From positions 2,609,910-2,673,909 of the forward strand of contig NZ_CP031165.1 of NCBI RefSeq assembly GCF_003344865.1: a stretch of DNA of 64,000 nucleotides. Direction: 5' to 3'. Position numbers and translations under genes: made by a program. The notes beneath the pieces were generated by a model that saw only the letters and a program-made list of their open reading frames with translations, searched no databases and had not been told where the DNA came from. Shown here piece by piece: positions 50,461 to 59,028 of this stretch. This DNA comes from Euzebya pacifica. GTDB lineage: Bacteria > Actinomycetota > Nitriliruptoria > Euzebyales > Euzebyaceae. Within the stretch, counting starts at the first letter, position 1, and each line of letters starts with the position of its first letter.

Positions 50461-51543
50461 ATGCGTGTCCTCATCGCCCCGGACTCCTTCTCCGGCACGC
50501 TCACCGCCCTGCAGGCCGCCGAGGCCATGGCCGACGGCTGGCGCCGCGTTCGCCCCGCCGACGAGCTGGTGCTCGTGCCCATGTCCGACGGCGGTGAGGG
50601 GCTGATCGACGTCGTCGGCCATGCCCAGCCATCGGCAACGTGGCACACCGTCGAGGTCGCGGACGCCCGCGGCATGGCCACCGAGGCAGTGTGGCTGGAG
50701 CTGCCCGACGGGACGGCCGTGGTCGAGACGGCTCGCGCCTGCGGCCTGCACACGCTGCCCGAGGACGGCAGGGACCCGCTGCGCGCGACCACCTACGGAG
50801 TGGGTCAGCTGCTGGGCGACGTGGCCGCGTCGGGGTGTCGTCGTGTGGTCATCGGTCTGGGTGGGTCGGCGACGGTGGACTGCGGTGCCGGGATGGTCTC
50901 GGCGATGACCGGCCACGCGCTGCGTCGGGCCGACGGCAACGGCGTGAAGGTCGGCGGCCGCTGGGTCAAGGAGAGCGCGTCGCTGCGACCGCATGTGCGC
51001 CCCGAGCTCGGGGACGTCGTGATCGCCAGCGACGTCACCAACCCCTTGCTGGGCAGCGATGGCGCCGCAGCCGTCTTCGGACCGCAGAAGGGCGCCGATG
51101 CCGCGGGCGTTGCCGAGCTGGAAGAGGCGATCGCCGCCTGCGCCGAGGTGCTGGAACGCGACCTCCCCGGCGGGCCGTGGCGTGACCGACCCGGCGCCGG
51201 GGCGGCCGGCGGCCTCGGGTTCGCGCTGATGGCGTTGACCGGGGCGACCCCGCGGTCGGGCGCCGAAGTCGTCGCCGAGCTCGTCGGCCTGGATGTCCAG
51301 CGGGCCGACGTGGTGGTGACCGGGGAGGGCAGCATCGACGCCCAGACGTCCAGCGGGAAGGCCCCCGCCTTCGTGGCGACGACCGCGAGGGACGCCGGGG
51401 CCGTGACGGTCGGGATCGGTGGCCGCGTGCATCCGGCGGGCACCGCCGGGTTCGACCGAGTGGGTGAGCTCGGCGAGGAGGGCCTGACGCGCGCCGCCGG
51501 ACGCCTGGCCGACGTCGCCGCCGAGGTCGCGTCCTCGTTCTAG
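50461..51543 (+). CDS. Glycerate 2-kinase (GarK/GlxK family)
   Basis: The 360-residue protein shows the type I glycerate kinase motifs: APDSFSGTLTALQAAEAMADGW, PMSDGGEGLIDV, IGLGGSATVDCGAGM, DVTNPLLG and FGPQKGA, GAGAAGGLGFALM, and GEGSIDAQTSSGKAP. It phosphorylates glycerate to 2-phosphoglycerate, feeding glycolysis from glyoxylate or serine breakdown. No other glycerate-pathway gene is next to it. It is divergent from nadA and convergent with the GAF/GGDEF gene. Confidence 0.95.
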   Translation: MRVLIAPDSFSGTLTALQAAEAMADGWRRVRPADELVLVPMSDGGEGLIDVVGHAQPSATWHTVEVADARGMATEAVWLELPDGTAVVETARACGLHTLPEDGRDPLRATTYGVGQLLGDVAASGCRRVVIGLGGSATVDCGAGMVSAMTGHALRRADGNGVKVGGRWVKESASLRPHVRPELGDVVIASDVTNPLLGSDGAAAVFGPQKGADAAGVAELEEAIAACAEVLERDLPGGPWRDRPGAGAAGGLGFALMALTGATPRSGAEVVAELVGLDVQRADVVVTGEGSIDAQTSSGKAPAFVATTARDAGAVTVGIGGRVHPAGTAGFDRVGELGEEGLTRAAGRLADVAAEVASSF

Positions 51544-51580
51544 CGGACCCGTGCGGGGGTCGTCCGGGCAACGGCCGGGT

Positions 51581-52903
51581 TCAGGACTGCAGCATGCGGC
51601 CGGCGGCAACCCGCCAGGCGTCGCGCACCGACTCCAGCTCTGGGGTGGCGGCGAAGCCGACCCCGACGGGACTGCCGTCGGCGCGACGAATCGGTCCCAG
51701 CCGCTCCCGCACCGAACCGGCGATCTGCTCGGCGGTGGACAGGCTGGCGCCGCGCAGCAGCAACCCGAACTCGGCAACGCCGACACGGGCCACGAGGTCG
51801 GTGTCGGTCGCCTGCCGCTGCAGGACCGCACCGACGATCTGCAGCAGGCGGTCGGGCGCCTCGACGTTGCCCAGCCCGACGGCCACGACGGCACCGCTGT
51901 CGGTGGCGTCCAGCGCATCGGCCCAGGCGCGGTGGTCGGGCAGGCCGGTGACCGGATCCCGGCGCAGCAGCCAGCGAACCCGCTCGACGTGACGGTCCAG
52001 CGTGGACGCGGTGTCCGCGGCCGCCAACGCGACCGAGGCCGTCTCGGCAAGCAGCGTGCCGACGTCGAGGTCGAGGCTGGTGAAGCCCCGCGGACGGCCC
52101 GAGGCGTGGGCGGCCAGCAGGAAGCCCTCGGATGTCAGCGGCATGATCATGGCGCTGCGCAGGCCGTCCTCGGGTGAGAGGGGCGACGGGAGCGGCGCAT
52201 CACGGACGTCCTGGATGACCAGCACCTCCTGGGGCAGGGCGCTGACGACCAAGTCGGCCGCCTCCCGCAGGCCACCGGGGTCGTGGGGCGCCCAGCCGGG
52301 ACGGGCCACGGCGAGGTCTGCACCCGGTTCGGGCAGCAGGAGCACGAAGTCGGCGTCGAGGACGTCGGCCGCCTGGCGCACCAGGTGGTGGGCGGTACGG
52401 CTGCGGTCGCCGACGGGCTGCAGCAGCTCGCGAAGGCGGGTGTACACGTCCAGCTCGTGGCTGAGGTCGCGGGTCGGCTCGGTTCCCACCAGGGCGGCGG
52501 CGGCTTCCGAGGCGGCGGCCGTCAGGGTGTCCTCGTCGACGGCGGACAACCAGTCCTTGGCCCCGCCGATCACGACCACGACGCCGTCGGCCGGGACCAG
52601 CGCCGCGCTCGAGGCGTAGTACGGGCCGACGATGCGAACGGGTTCGTCCTGCTGGATGCGCAGCGTCTGGCCCTCGGTCGCCGCGACGAACCGCGGCTCG
52701 TCGCGCTCCTCCACCGCCACCGTGCCAGCCCAGGCCTCCCCGAGCCCGACGCCGCCGAGCAGCAGGTGCGAGCGCCCGTGGGTGTGGGCGAAGACCAGCA
52801 CGTCGCTGGCGCCCATCTTTGCTGCAGCAACCGCAGCCGCGGACGTATCGGTGGCCCGCGGGCCCTCGGAAGATCTGGTGTCGGACGAGATGAGAGACTC
52901 CAT
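51581..52903 (-). CDS. GAF-like sensor protein with a degenerate GGDEF domain
   Basis: The 440-residue cytosolic protein has an N-terminal sensor region (about 20-145), a GAF-like domain (about 155-300, with VLDADFVLLLPEPG and SAMIMPLTSEGFLLAA), then a GGDEF-like region (about 315-440) starting RRDPVTGLPDHRAWADAL. The signature GGDEF reads RVGVAEFG, so the catalytic Gly-Gly-Asp/Glu is lost. It probably does not make c-di-GMP; it could bind GTP or serve as a receptor. A complete GGDEF-EAL protein is encoded at 18697-21168. No transmembrane helix is seen. Confidence 0.8.
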   Translation of the reverse strand: MESLISSDTRSSEGPRATDTSAAAVAAAKMGASDVLVFAHTHGRSHLLLGGVGLGEAWAGTVAVEERDEPRFVAATEGQTLRIQQDEPVRIVGPYYASSAALVPADGVVVVIGGAKDWLSAVDEDTLTAAASEAAAALVGTEPTRDLSHELDVYTRLRELLQPVGDRSRTAHHLVRQAADVLDADFVLLLPEPGADLAVARPGWAPHDPGGLREAADLVVSALPQEVLVIQDVRDAPLPSPLSPEDGLRSAMIMPLTSEGFLLAAHASGRPRGFTSLDLDVGTLLAETASVALAAADTASTLDRHVERVRWLLRRDPVTGLPDHRAWADALDATDSGAVVAVGLGNVEAPDRLLQIVGAVLQRQATDTDLVARVGVAEFGLLLRGASLSTAEQIAGSVRERLGPIRRADGSPVGVGFAATPELESVRDAWRVAAGRMLQS

Positions 52904-53033
52904 CGCTACCTCGTCGGCGCATCAACGCCGCCCCTTAGCAGCCGTAGTCTAATCACGGACGGGGCGTGCCGAATGAGGCAGCGCCGTCGAGGGCCGTGTG
53001 CCCATGGGTCGTCACACCGAGGAGGGCAGGGGA

Positions 53034-53510
53034 GTGCAGGAGACCAAGCCAGCGACCGCACGGGTCATCGCCGCCGCCGCAGCAGCGGGACTCGACATCA
53101 CCGTCAGGCAGTTCCCGGAGGGCACCCGAACCGCGGCCGACGCTGCCGCGGCGATCGGGTGCGACGTGGCCGCCATCGTCAAGAGCATCGTCATGCACGA
53201 CGACGTGGGACCGTTGCTGGTCTTCACCTCCGGCCGGAACCGTGTCGACGCCGGAAAGGTCGAGGCCGAGATCGGTGGCGGCGCCGTGCGGCGTGCGACG
53301 GCCGAGGAGGCCCGGGCCGCCACCGGGTACGCGATCGGGGGGACCGCACCCTTCGGCCACCCGGCCCCGCTGCGGATGCTCGTCGATCGCGACCTGCTGG
53401 AGTTCGAGGAGGTGTGGGCCGCCGCCGGGACACCGGACACGGTCTTCCCCTTGACGCCCCGGCAGCTGATGGCGGCGACCGGTGTCCCGCCTGTCGACGT
53501 GGCCGAATGA
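53034..53510 (+). CDS. YbaK/EbsC-family aminoacyl-tRNA deacylase
   Basis: The 158-residue protein from GTG 53034, eight nt after GGAGG, has the YbaK/ProX fold: a helical start, VAAIVKSIVMHDD (with the catalytic-site Lys), TSGRNRVDAGKVE, GYAIGGTAPFGHPAPLRMLVD, and FPLTPRQLM. GTAPFGH is the Gly-X-X-Pro loop of the family. These enzymes clear misacylated tRNA, mostly Cys-tRNAPro or Ala-tRNAPro. In-frame starts at 52998 and 53004 would add a family-foreign N-terminus and have no ribosome site. Confidence 0.88.
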   Translation: MQETKPATARVIAAAAAAGLDITVRQFPEGTRTAADAAAAIGCDVAAIVKSIVMHDDVGPLLVFTSGRNRVDAGKVEAEIGGGAVRRATAEEARAATGYAIGGTAPFGHPAPLRMLVDRDLLEFEEVWAAAGTPDTVFPLTPRQLMAATGVPPVDVAE

Positions 53511-53545
53511 GCCGCGCCTGCCTGTGCATCGGGTGACGCGAGGCA

Positions 53546-53551
53546 TACACT
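53546..53551 (+). promoter_or_regulatory. Candidate -10 box upstream of the A-type carrier gene
   Basis: TACACT fits TANNNT and ends 11 nt before the ATG at 53563, allowing at most a very short leader and no ribosome site. Confidence 0.4.
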
Positions 53552-53562
53552 CGGGGACACCT

Positions 53563-53934
53563 ATGAGCGACGTCACCACTGCCCCAGCCGCATCCGAGAC
53601 CGTCGAAGGTCCGGTGTCCCTCACCGACTCGGCGGCCGAGAAGGTCCGCGAGCTGATGTCTCGCGAAGAAGACACCGACGCCATCTCCCTCCGCATCGCC
53701 GTCCAGCCGGGTGGCTGCGCCGGCATGCGCTATGCCCTTTACTTCGACGACCGTCAGCTCGACAACGACGTGCTCATCGACGTCAAGGGTGTCCCGATTC
53801 GCGTGGACAAGATGTCCAGCCCGTACCTCCGTGGCACGACCATCGACTGGGTCGACAGCCTCCAGGGCGCCGGCTTCTCCATCGACAACCCCAACGCGCA
53901 GTCCTCCTGCGCCTGTGGTGACTCCTTCCAGTAG
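53563..53934 (+). CDS. A-type iron-sulfur cluster carrier (IscA/ErpA-like)
   Basis: The 123-residue protein has the A-type carrier pattern: VSLTDSAAEKVRELM, RIAVQPGGCAGMRYAL with the first conserved Cys, VDKMSSPYLRGTTIDWVDSLQGAGFSIDNPNA and a C-terminal SSCACGDSF holding the other two Cys. The usual end is CGCGxSF, so it is the CACG variant common in actinobacteria. It carries Fe-S clusters to apoproteins such as LipA, NadA and KorAB. The ATG 11 nt after TACACT suggests a near-leaderless mRNA; a T-rich terminator follows. Confidence 0.92.
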   Translation: MSDVTTAPAASETVEGPVSLTDSAAEKVRELMSREEDTDAISLRIAVQPGGCAGMRYALYFDDRQLDNDVLIDVKGVPIRVDKMSSPYLRGTTIDWVDSLQGAGFSIDNPNAQSSCACGDSFQ

Positions 53935-53955
53935 GAGTCCGCGCGTACGCTCCTG

Positions 53956-53977
53956 ACGGCGGCCTTCGGGCCGCCGT
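53956..53977 (+). terminator. Rho-independent terminator of the A-type carrier gene
   Basis: ACGGCGGCC pairs perfectly with GGCCGCCGT around a TTCG tetraloop, followed by a T/G-rich tail (TTCGCGTTGTTTG). Confidence 0.82.
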
Positions 53978-54120
53978 TTCGCGTTGTTTGTTGGTGTTTG
54001 TGGGTCCTCGCCGCCATGACCCCCGACTTCCTCCCTCGATTCTCGACCCTCGCTTCGCATCGGGCACTGCGAGCCTCGCTCGGAAGGTCGGGGTGCGGCT
54101 GCGGCGGTGCACGGGGACCT

Positions 54121-54328
54121 CTGCGCGTTCGGCACACGATCGGTGTGTGACTTGGACAGCTTCTGGGGTGGCCGAACGCACCCGGGGTCGGGGGACGTGC
54201 GCGTTGGCGAGCGCTGGGGGTGGTCGAACGCACACGCGGGCGAGGGGTGGGTGACTTGGGCGGCCGGTGGTGCGGCCGAACGCACACGGCGAGGGGCCGA
54301 CGGGGCGGCTGGGGGTGTCGAGGAGCGA
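54121..54328. repeat. Degenerate tandem array with 52-bp period
   Basis: CGAACGCAC occurs at 54173, 54225 and 54277, exactly 52 bp apart. GTGACTTGG occurs at 54147 and 54251, exactly 104 bp apart. The segment at 54121 shows a degenerate relative (CGTTCGGCACACG). Thus at least four diverged units are present. No coding role is visible, since 52 is not a multiple of three. Confidence 0.75.
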
Positions 54329-54348
54329 CGGGGCCTTGGGGTGGGCGG

Positions 54349-54588
54349 TCAGCGCACGCGCATGACGAGGTAGGCGCGGTGGCCGTCCTCGTCGGTGACC
54401 TCTCGCAGCTCCTGGCCGCGCATGCGGCACCACGCCGGGATGTCGACGTCAGCGCCGGGGTCATCGGACAGGACCCGGACCCCATGGCCGACCTCGACCG
54501 TCACGATGGCCTTGGCCAGGTCGATGACCGGGAGGGGGCAGGGTCGACCTCTGGAGTCGACGACGGTGACGGCGGACACGGCCGCCAC
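54349..54588 (-). CDS. TusA-family sulfurtransferase-like protein
   Basis: The 79-residue protein has the TusA CPxP motif in SRGRPCPLPVIDLAKAI, the Cys being the persulfide carrier, followed by VRVLSDDPGADVDIPAWC and a strand-rich end, the usual SirA/TusA length. It passes sulfur to tRNA modification, molybdopterin or other acceptors. Its start is GTG 54588; GTG 54579 is possible. It lies 28 bp downstream of a cysteine desulfurase on the same strand, the likely sulfur donor. Confidence 0.9.
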   Translation of the reverse strand: MAAVSAVTVVDSRGRPCPLPVIDLAKAIVTVEVGHGVRVLSDDPGADVDIPAWCRMRGQELREVTDEDGHRAYLVMRVR

Positions 54589-54616
54589 GCTAGCCGGGAT
54601 CGGCGGCCAGTCGACG

Positions 54617-55807
54617 TCAGGTACCGGGCTCGATGCCCAGCCTGGCGCGCTGCTCGGCGACGACGCGGGCGAGGTCGTCCACGAAGGCGTCCGCGTGGTC
54701 GGTACCGAAGCGGTGGTCGAACGACACCCGCACGTGGCCGTGGGTCAGCGCCTCCATGGCCACGAGCACATGGGACGGTTCGCCGCTTGTCGTGGCGCAC
54801 GACGACCCGCTGTGGACGGCCCAGCCGACGGCGTCCAGCGCGGTGACCAGCGCCTGGCCCTCGACGTACAGCGCCGAACAGGCCACCAGGTGGGGGAGGC
54901 TGTCGTGCTGGGGCCCATGGACCTCGAGGTCGGGCACCGACTGGGCCAACCGCGCACGGAGGTGGCGTCGGACGGCGTCGGCACGGGTGACCTCGCTACC
55001 CGCTTCCCCGGCGGGATTGCGGGGCCGCAGGGTGGCGAGCACCTCTGCCATCGCGGCGATGCCCGGCAGGTTCTGCAGGCCGGCCCGGCGTCGGCGCTCG
55101 CGTTCGTCGCCGGTCAGGATGCCCTGCAACCGTGCACGGGGGGAGGTGAGGAGGGCGCCCACGCCTCGTCCGCCGCCGAACTTCGCCGCGCTGATCGACA
55201 GGTAGTCGGCGTCGAGGCGCTCCAACGAGACGGGCAGCCGACCGGCGGTCTGGGCTGCGTCGACGTGCAGCAACGCGTCGGCCTCCCGGCAGAGCCGAGC
55301 GACCTCGGCGACGGGCTGGACGGTCCCGACCTCGTGGTTGGCGTGCTGCACGTTGACCAGCACCGCGCCGTCGGCCAGCACCTCCTCCAGCTCGTCGAGG
55401 CGAATCCGTCCGTCGGCGTCGACACCGACCCGGACGTGTTCGTGGCTGCCGGTCGCCGCCACGGCGTCGGCGGCCGCCAGGACGGCGGAGTGCTCGACCG
55501 CACACGACACGATCCGTTTGGGCCTGGTCGCATCGGCGGCGGCGGTGCCACGGATCGCCAGGTGGATGGCCTCGGTGGCGCCGCTCGTGAACGTGGTGGC
55601 GTCGGCCCGGCCGCCCAGCTCCTCCGCTACGGCACCGCGGGCGCGTTCGAGCAGGTCGCTGGCGTCACGACCGGCCCGGTGCAGCCGCGTCGGGTCGGCC
55701 GGGAACCCCTCCGCCACCTGGGTCAGGGCGACGAGGGCGCGGGGGTGCCAGGGCGATGCGGAGGCGATGTCGAGGTGGGGGCGTGGACCGGCGGGGGGCG
55801 GGGGCAT
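54617..55807 (-). CDS. Cysteine desulfurase (NifS/IscS family)
   Basis: From ATG 55807 (MPPPPAGPRPHLDIASASP) the PLP enzyme has 396 residues. It shows TSGATEAIHLAI, CAVEHSAV, QHANHEVGTVQPV, HVDAAQTAG, the PLP lysine in SAAKFGGGRGVG and the active Cys in HSGSSCATTSGEPSHV. The usual His before the PLP Lys (SHK) is Ala here. It takes sulfur from cysteine as a persulfide, probably for the TusA-like protein next to it or for Fe-S assembly. The open frame continues to 55870 but would break the family N-terminus. It is divergent from korA. Confidence 0.93.
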   Translation of the reverse strand: MPPPPAGPRPHLDIASASPWHPRALVALTQVAEGFPADPTRLHRAGRDASDLLERARGAVAEELGGRADATTFTSGATEAIHLAIRGTAAADATRPKRIVSCAVEHSAVLAAADAVAATGSHEHVRVGVDADGRIRLDELEEVLADGAVLVNVQHANHEVGTVQPVAEVARLCREADALLHVDAAQTAGRLPVSLERLDADYLSISAAKFGGGRGVGALLTSPRARLQGILTGDERERRRRAGLQNLPGIAAMAEVLATLRPRNPAGEAGSEVTRADAVRRHLRARLAQSVPDLEVHGPQHDSLPHLVACSALYVEGQALVTALDAVGWAVHSGSSCATTSGEPSHVLVAMEALTHGHVRVSFDHRFGTDHADAFVDDLARVVAEQRARLGIEPGT

Positions 55808-56005
55808 GACCGGAAGGCTCGCACGGACTGCCGACCGTGCACGGGCCCTGACGCTTCGTCCCACTTCCAACGGACCTTCCCGGAACCCCGCGGGCCGGCG
55901 ATCGACCGGACTAGGATGCGCGCCACAGAGGGCGGTCGACGAGCCGAGAAGACCACCCGCGTCCCCTCACCGGGACGTCGCGACGACGCTGGAGGCATCA
56001 CGCCG

Positions 56006-57892
56006 GTGACAGACACGAAGGACGTCGAGCACGCGACCGAGAAGCCAGTCGAACGACTGGGCACGGTCACGATCCGCTTTGCGGGGGACTCCGGTGATGG
56101 CATGCAGCTCACCGGGACGCGGTTCACATCCGCCACGGCGGACGCCCACAACGACCTGGCCACGCTGCCGGACTTCCCGGCGGAGATCCGGGCCCCAGCA
56201 GGGTCGCTCCCCGGTGTGTCGGGCTTCCAGCTGCACTTCGCCGACCACGACATCCTCACGCCCGGCGACGCGCCGGACGTGCTGGTGGCGATGAACCCGG
56301 CGGCGCTGAAGACCAACCTGAAGGATCTCGTCTCGGGCGGGACGCTCATCGTCAACACCGACGCCTTCACGCGCGGCAACCTCAAGAAGGCGGGCTACGA
56401 GGAGAACCCGCTCGACGGCACCTCCCTCGAGGGCTACCGGGTGTTCCAGGTCCCCATCACCACCATGACCGTCGGTGCGCTGGAGGACTTCGACATCTCC
56501 AAGAAGGACAAGCAGCGCTCGAAGAACATGTTCGCGCTGGGGCTGATGTCGTTCATGTTCTCGCGTCCCACCCAGGGCACCGAGGAATGGCTTCGCGCGA
56601 AGTTCGCCAAGTCACCCGATGTGGCCGAGGCCAACATCAAGGCGTTCCGGTCGGGCTGGGCCTTCGGCGAGACGACCGAGGTGTTCAGCCATCGCTACGA
56701 GGTCGCGCCGGCCAAGCTGCCCCCGGGGACGTATCGCCAGATCACGGGCAACACGGCGTTGTCCTACGGGCTGATCGCCGCGGGCACGCAGTCGGGCCTG
56801 CCGTTCTTCCTCGGCGGCTACCCGATCACGCCGGCCTCCGACGTCCTCCACGAGCTGTCGCGCCACAAGCACTTCAACGTCAAGACGGTGCAGGCCGAGG
56901 ACGAGATCGCCGGCATCGGCGCCTCCCTCGGGGCCGCGTTCGCCGGGTCCCTTGCGGCCACCGTCACCTCCGGTCCGGGCATCGCGCTGAAGGGCGAGAC
57001 GATCGGCCTGGCGTTGTCCGTCGAGCTGCCCCTCATCATCATCAACGTCCAGCGCGGTGGTCCGTCCACCGGGCTGCCGACCAAGACCGAGCAGTCCGAC
57101 CTGCTGCAGGCCATGTACGGCCGCAACGGTGACTCGCCGGTCCCGATCGTGGCGGCGGCGACTCCCGGGGACTGCTTCTTCGCGGCGATCGAGGCGGCGC
57201 GGCTGGCGCTGAAGTACCGCACGCCCGTGTTCCTGCTCTCCGACGGGTACCTCGCCAACGGTGCCGAACCGTGGCGCATCCCCGACGTGGCGTCGCTGCC
57301 CGACCTGCGGCCGTTCGTGGGCTTCGCCACAGGGCCCAACGCAGGGGAGGAGTTCTGGCCGTTCAAGCGCGACGAGGGCACCCTCGCCCGGCCGTGGGCG
57401 ATTCCCGGAACGCCGGGGATGGAGCACCGGATCGGGGGGCTGGAGAAGGCCGACGGCCTGGGCAACATCTCCTACGACCCCGACAACCACCAGCGGATGA
57501 CGAACCTGCGCCAGCAGAAGATCGCCGGCATCGCCGCCGACATCCCGCAGCTGGAGGTCGACGGTGACCTCGATGCCGACGTGCTGGTGGCCGGTTGGGG
57601 TTCGACCTACGGGCCCATCCGCCAGGCGGTCCGGAAGGTGCGGCGGGACGGGCGGAAGATCGCGCGCGTCCACTTCCGCCACCTCAACCCCTTCCCGGCG
57701 AACACCGCAGAGGTCCTCGGCCGCTACAAGCGGGTGGTCGTACCGGAGATGAACACCGGACAGCTGTCCATGCTGCTGCGGGCCCAGTACCTGGTGGACG
57801 CCCGTGGCTACAACCGCGTGCGCGGCCTGCCGTTCACGACCCAGGAGCTGCAAGCCGAGCTGGAAGCCCACATCGACGAGGTGAGTCCGTAA
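56006..57892 (+). CDS. korA: 2-oxoglutarate:ferredoxin oxidoreductase, α subunit (γ-α fusion)
   Basis: The 628-residue protein begins with a γ domain (about 15-195: IRFAGDSGDGMQLTG, DFPAEIRAPAGSLPGVSGFQ), then an α/pyrimidine domain (GNTALSYGLIAAGTQSGLPFFLGGYPITPASDVLHELS, AEDEIAGIGASLGAAFAGSLAATVTSGPGI, QRGGPSTGLPTKTEQSDL). YPITPxS and GPSTGxPT are typical of the OFOR α chain. The GTG start has GGAGG 10 nt upstream; a longer frame upstream overlaps the desulfurase on the opposite strand. The enzyme makes succinyl-CoA with ferredoxin reduction, or runs in reverse to fix CO2. korB follows after 3 bases. Confidence 0.96.
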   Translation: MTDTKDVEHATEKPVERLGTVTIRFAGDSGDGMQLTGTRFTSATADAHNDLATLPDFPAEIRAPAGSLPGVSGFQLHFADHDILTPGDAPDVLVAMNPAALKTNLKDLVSGGTLIVNTDAFTRGNLKKAGYEENPLDGTSLEGYRVFQVPITTMTVGALEDFDISKKDKQRSKNMFALGLMSFMFSRPTQGTEEWLRAKFAKSPDVAEANIKAFRSGWAFGETTEVFSHRYEVAPAKLPPGTYRQITGNTALSYGLIAAGTQSGLPFFLGGYPITPASDVLHELSRHKHFNVKTVQAEDEIAGIGASLGAAFAGSLAATVTSGPGIALKGETIGLALSVELPLIIINVQRGGPSTGLPTKTEQSDLLQAMYGRNGDSPVPIVAAATPGDCFFAAIEAARLALKYRTPVFLLSDGYLANGAEPWRIPDVASLPDLRPFVGFATGPNAGEEFWPFKRDEGTLARPWAIPGTPGMEHRIGGLEKADGLGNISYDPDNHQRMTNLRQQKIAGIAADIPQLEVDGDLDADVLVAGWGSTYGPIRQAVRKVRRDGRKIARVHFRHLNPFPANTAEVLGRYKRVVVPEMNTGQLSMLLRAQYLVDARGYNRVRGLPFTTQELQAELEAHIDEVSP

Positions 57893-57895
57893 GCC

Positions 57896-58918
57896 ATGAG
57901 CACCATCAACGAACTTCCGCAGTACTCCAAGAAGGACTTCACCTCCGACCAGGAGGTGCGGTGGTGTCCGGGTTGCGGGGACTACTCGATCCTCGCCAAC
58001 GTCCAGGCGACCATGCCCGACCTCGGGGCCCGCAAGGAGGACGTCGTCTTCATCTCCGGGATCGGCTGTTCGAGCCGCTTCCCGTATTACATGGACACCT
58101 ACGGCTTCCACTCCATCCACGGGCGTGCGCCGGCGATCGCGACCGGGGTGGCCACCGCCAACCCGAACCTGAAGGTGTTCGTCGTCACCGGTGACGGCGA
58201 CGGGTTGTCGATCGGCGGCAACCACCTCATCCATGCCCTGCGTCGCAACGCCAACCTGACGATCATCATGTTCAACAACCAGATCTACGGGTTGACCAAG
58301 GGGCAGTACTCACCGACCTCGGAGATCGGGAAGATCACCAAGTCGACGCCGTTCGGGTCGCTCGACCACCCCTTCAACCCGGTGTCGGTGGCGATCGGTG
58401 CCGAGGCGACGTTCGTGGCCCGCTCCATCGACACCGAACGCGAACACCTGCGCGAGATGATCGAGGCCGCGGCGGCCCACGAGGGCGCGGCGTTCATCGA
58501 GGTCTACCAGAACTGCAACATCTTCAACGATGGGGCCTTCGAGGTGCTCAAGGACCATCCCGAGGAGAACCAGATCAGGCTGGTCCACGGCGAGCCCATC
58601 CGGTTCGGCAAGGACATGGAACGCGGCATCGCCATGTCGCCGAAGGCACGGCCGGAGATCGTGGACGTGGCCTCGGTGGGGGAGGACAACATCATCGTCC
58701 ACGACGCGCATCGCGAGGACTCCTCCTTCGCGTTCATGCTGTCGCGCGTGGCGCACGGCCCGACGACGCCGACCCCGATCGGGATCTTCCGACAGGTGCA
58801 GCGTCCGGTCTACGAGGACCAGGTGCAGTCCCAGGTCGACGCCGACATCGCCCGGCGTGGTGAGGGTGACCTCGCGTCACTGCTTGCCGGCAACGAGACC
58901 TGGACCGTCAGCGAGTAG
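57896..58918 (+). CDS. korB: 2-oxoglutarate:ferredoxin oxidoreductase, β subunit
   Basis: The 340-residue protein carries the TPP-binding half: RWCPGCGDYSIL, GIGCSSRFPYYM, TGDGDGLSIGGNHLIHALRRN with the GDG(x)-N motif, and NNQIYGLTKGQYSPTS. Cys in CPGCG and GCSS plus a later Cys (YQNCNIF) would hold the [4Fe-4S] cluster. It forms the complex with KorA. No separate δ ferredoxin subunit gene is seen, in line with two-subunit KorAB of actinobacteria. The ATG lies 3 bases after the korA stop. Confidence 0.96.
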   Translation: MSTINELPQYSKKDFTSDQEVRWCPGCGDYSILANVQATMPDLGARKEDVVFISGIGCSSRFPYYMDTYGFHSIHGRAPAIATGVATANPNLKVFVVTGDGDGLSIGGNHLIHALRRNANLTIIMFNNQIYGLTKGQYSPTSEIGKITKSTPFGSLDHPFNPVSVAIGAEATFVARSIDTEREHLREMIEAAAAHEGAAFIEVYQNCNIFNDGAFEVLKDHPEENQIRLVHGEPIRFGKDMERGIAMSPKARPEIVDVASVGEDNIIVHDAHREDSSFAFMLSRVAHGPTTPTPIGIFRQVQRPVYEDQVQSQVDADIARRGEGDLASLLAGNETWTVSE

Positions 58919-59028
58919 GCGGCAGGCATGGTTCGAGGGTCGGTTCGGGCATCAGGTCCGAGCCGACCCCGCTCGGGTCGTCGGCTGGGTTCGGCGGCAG
59001 CGGAGAGGCGTGGCATGATCGCGTGGCG

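Larger units (their letters stand above)
53935..54348. other. 414-bp noncoding region with a degenerate tandem array
   Basis: Between the A-type carrier and the TusA-like gene. It holds the carrier terminator (53956-53977), a stretch rich in short CTCG/TCGC words with no gene, and the 52-bp-period array at about 54121-54328. Open frames here on both strands are low-complexity and unconvincing. Confidence 0.7.

Noticed and set aside
53754-54485. Minus-strand open frames across the intergenic array
   Set aside because: Pro/Arg-rich low-complexity translations in several frames, a product of G+C bias; no start signals.
54395-56005. N-terminal extension of KorA by over 500 residues
   Set aside because: It is antisense to the cysteine desulfurase and TusA-like genes; KorA homology starts after the GTG at 56006.
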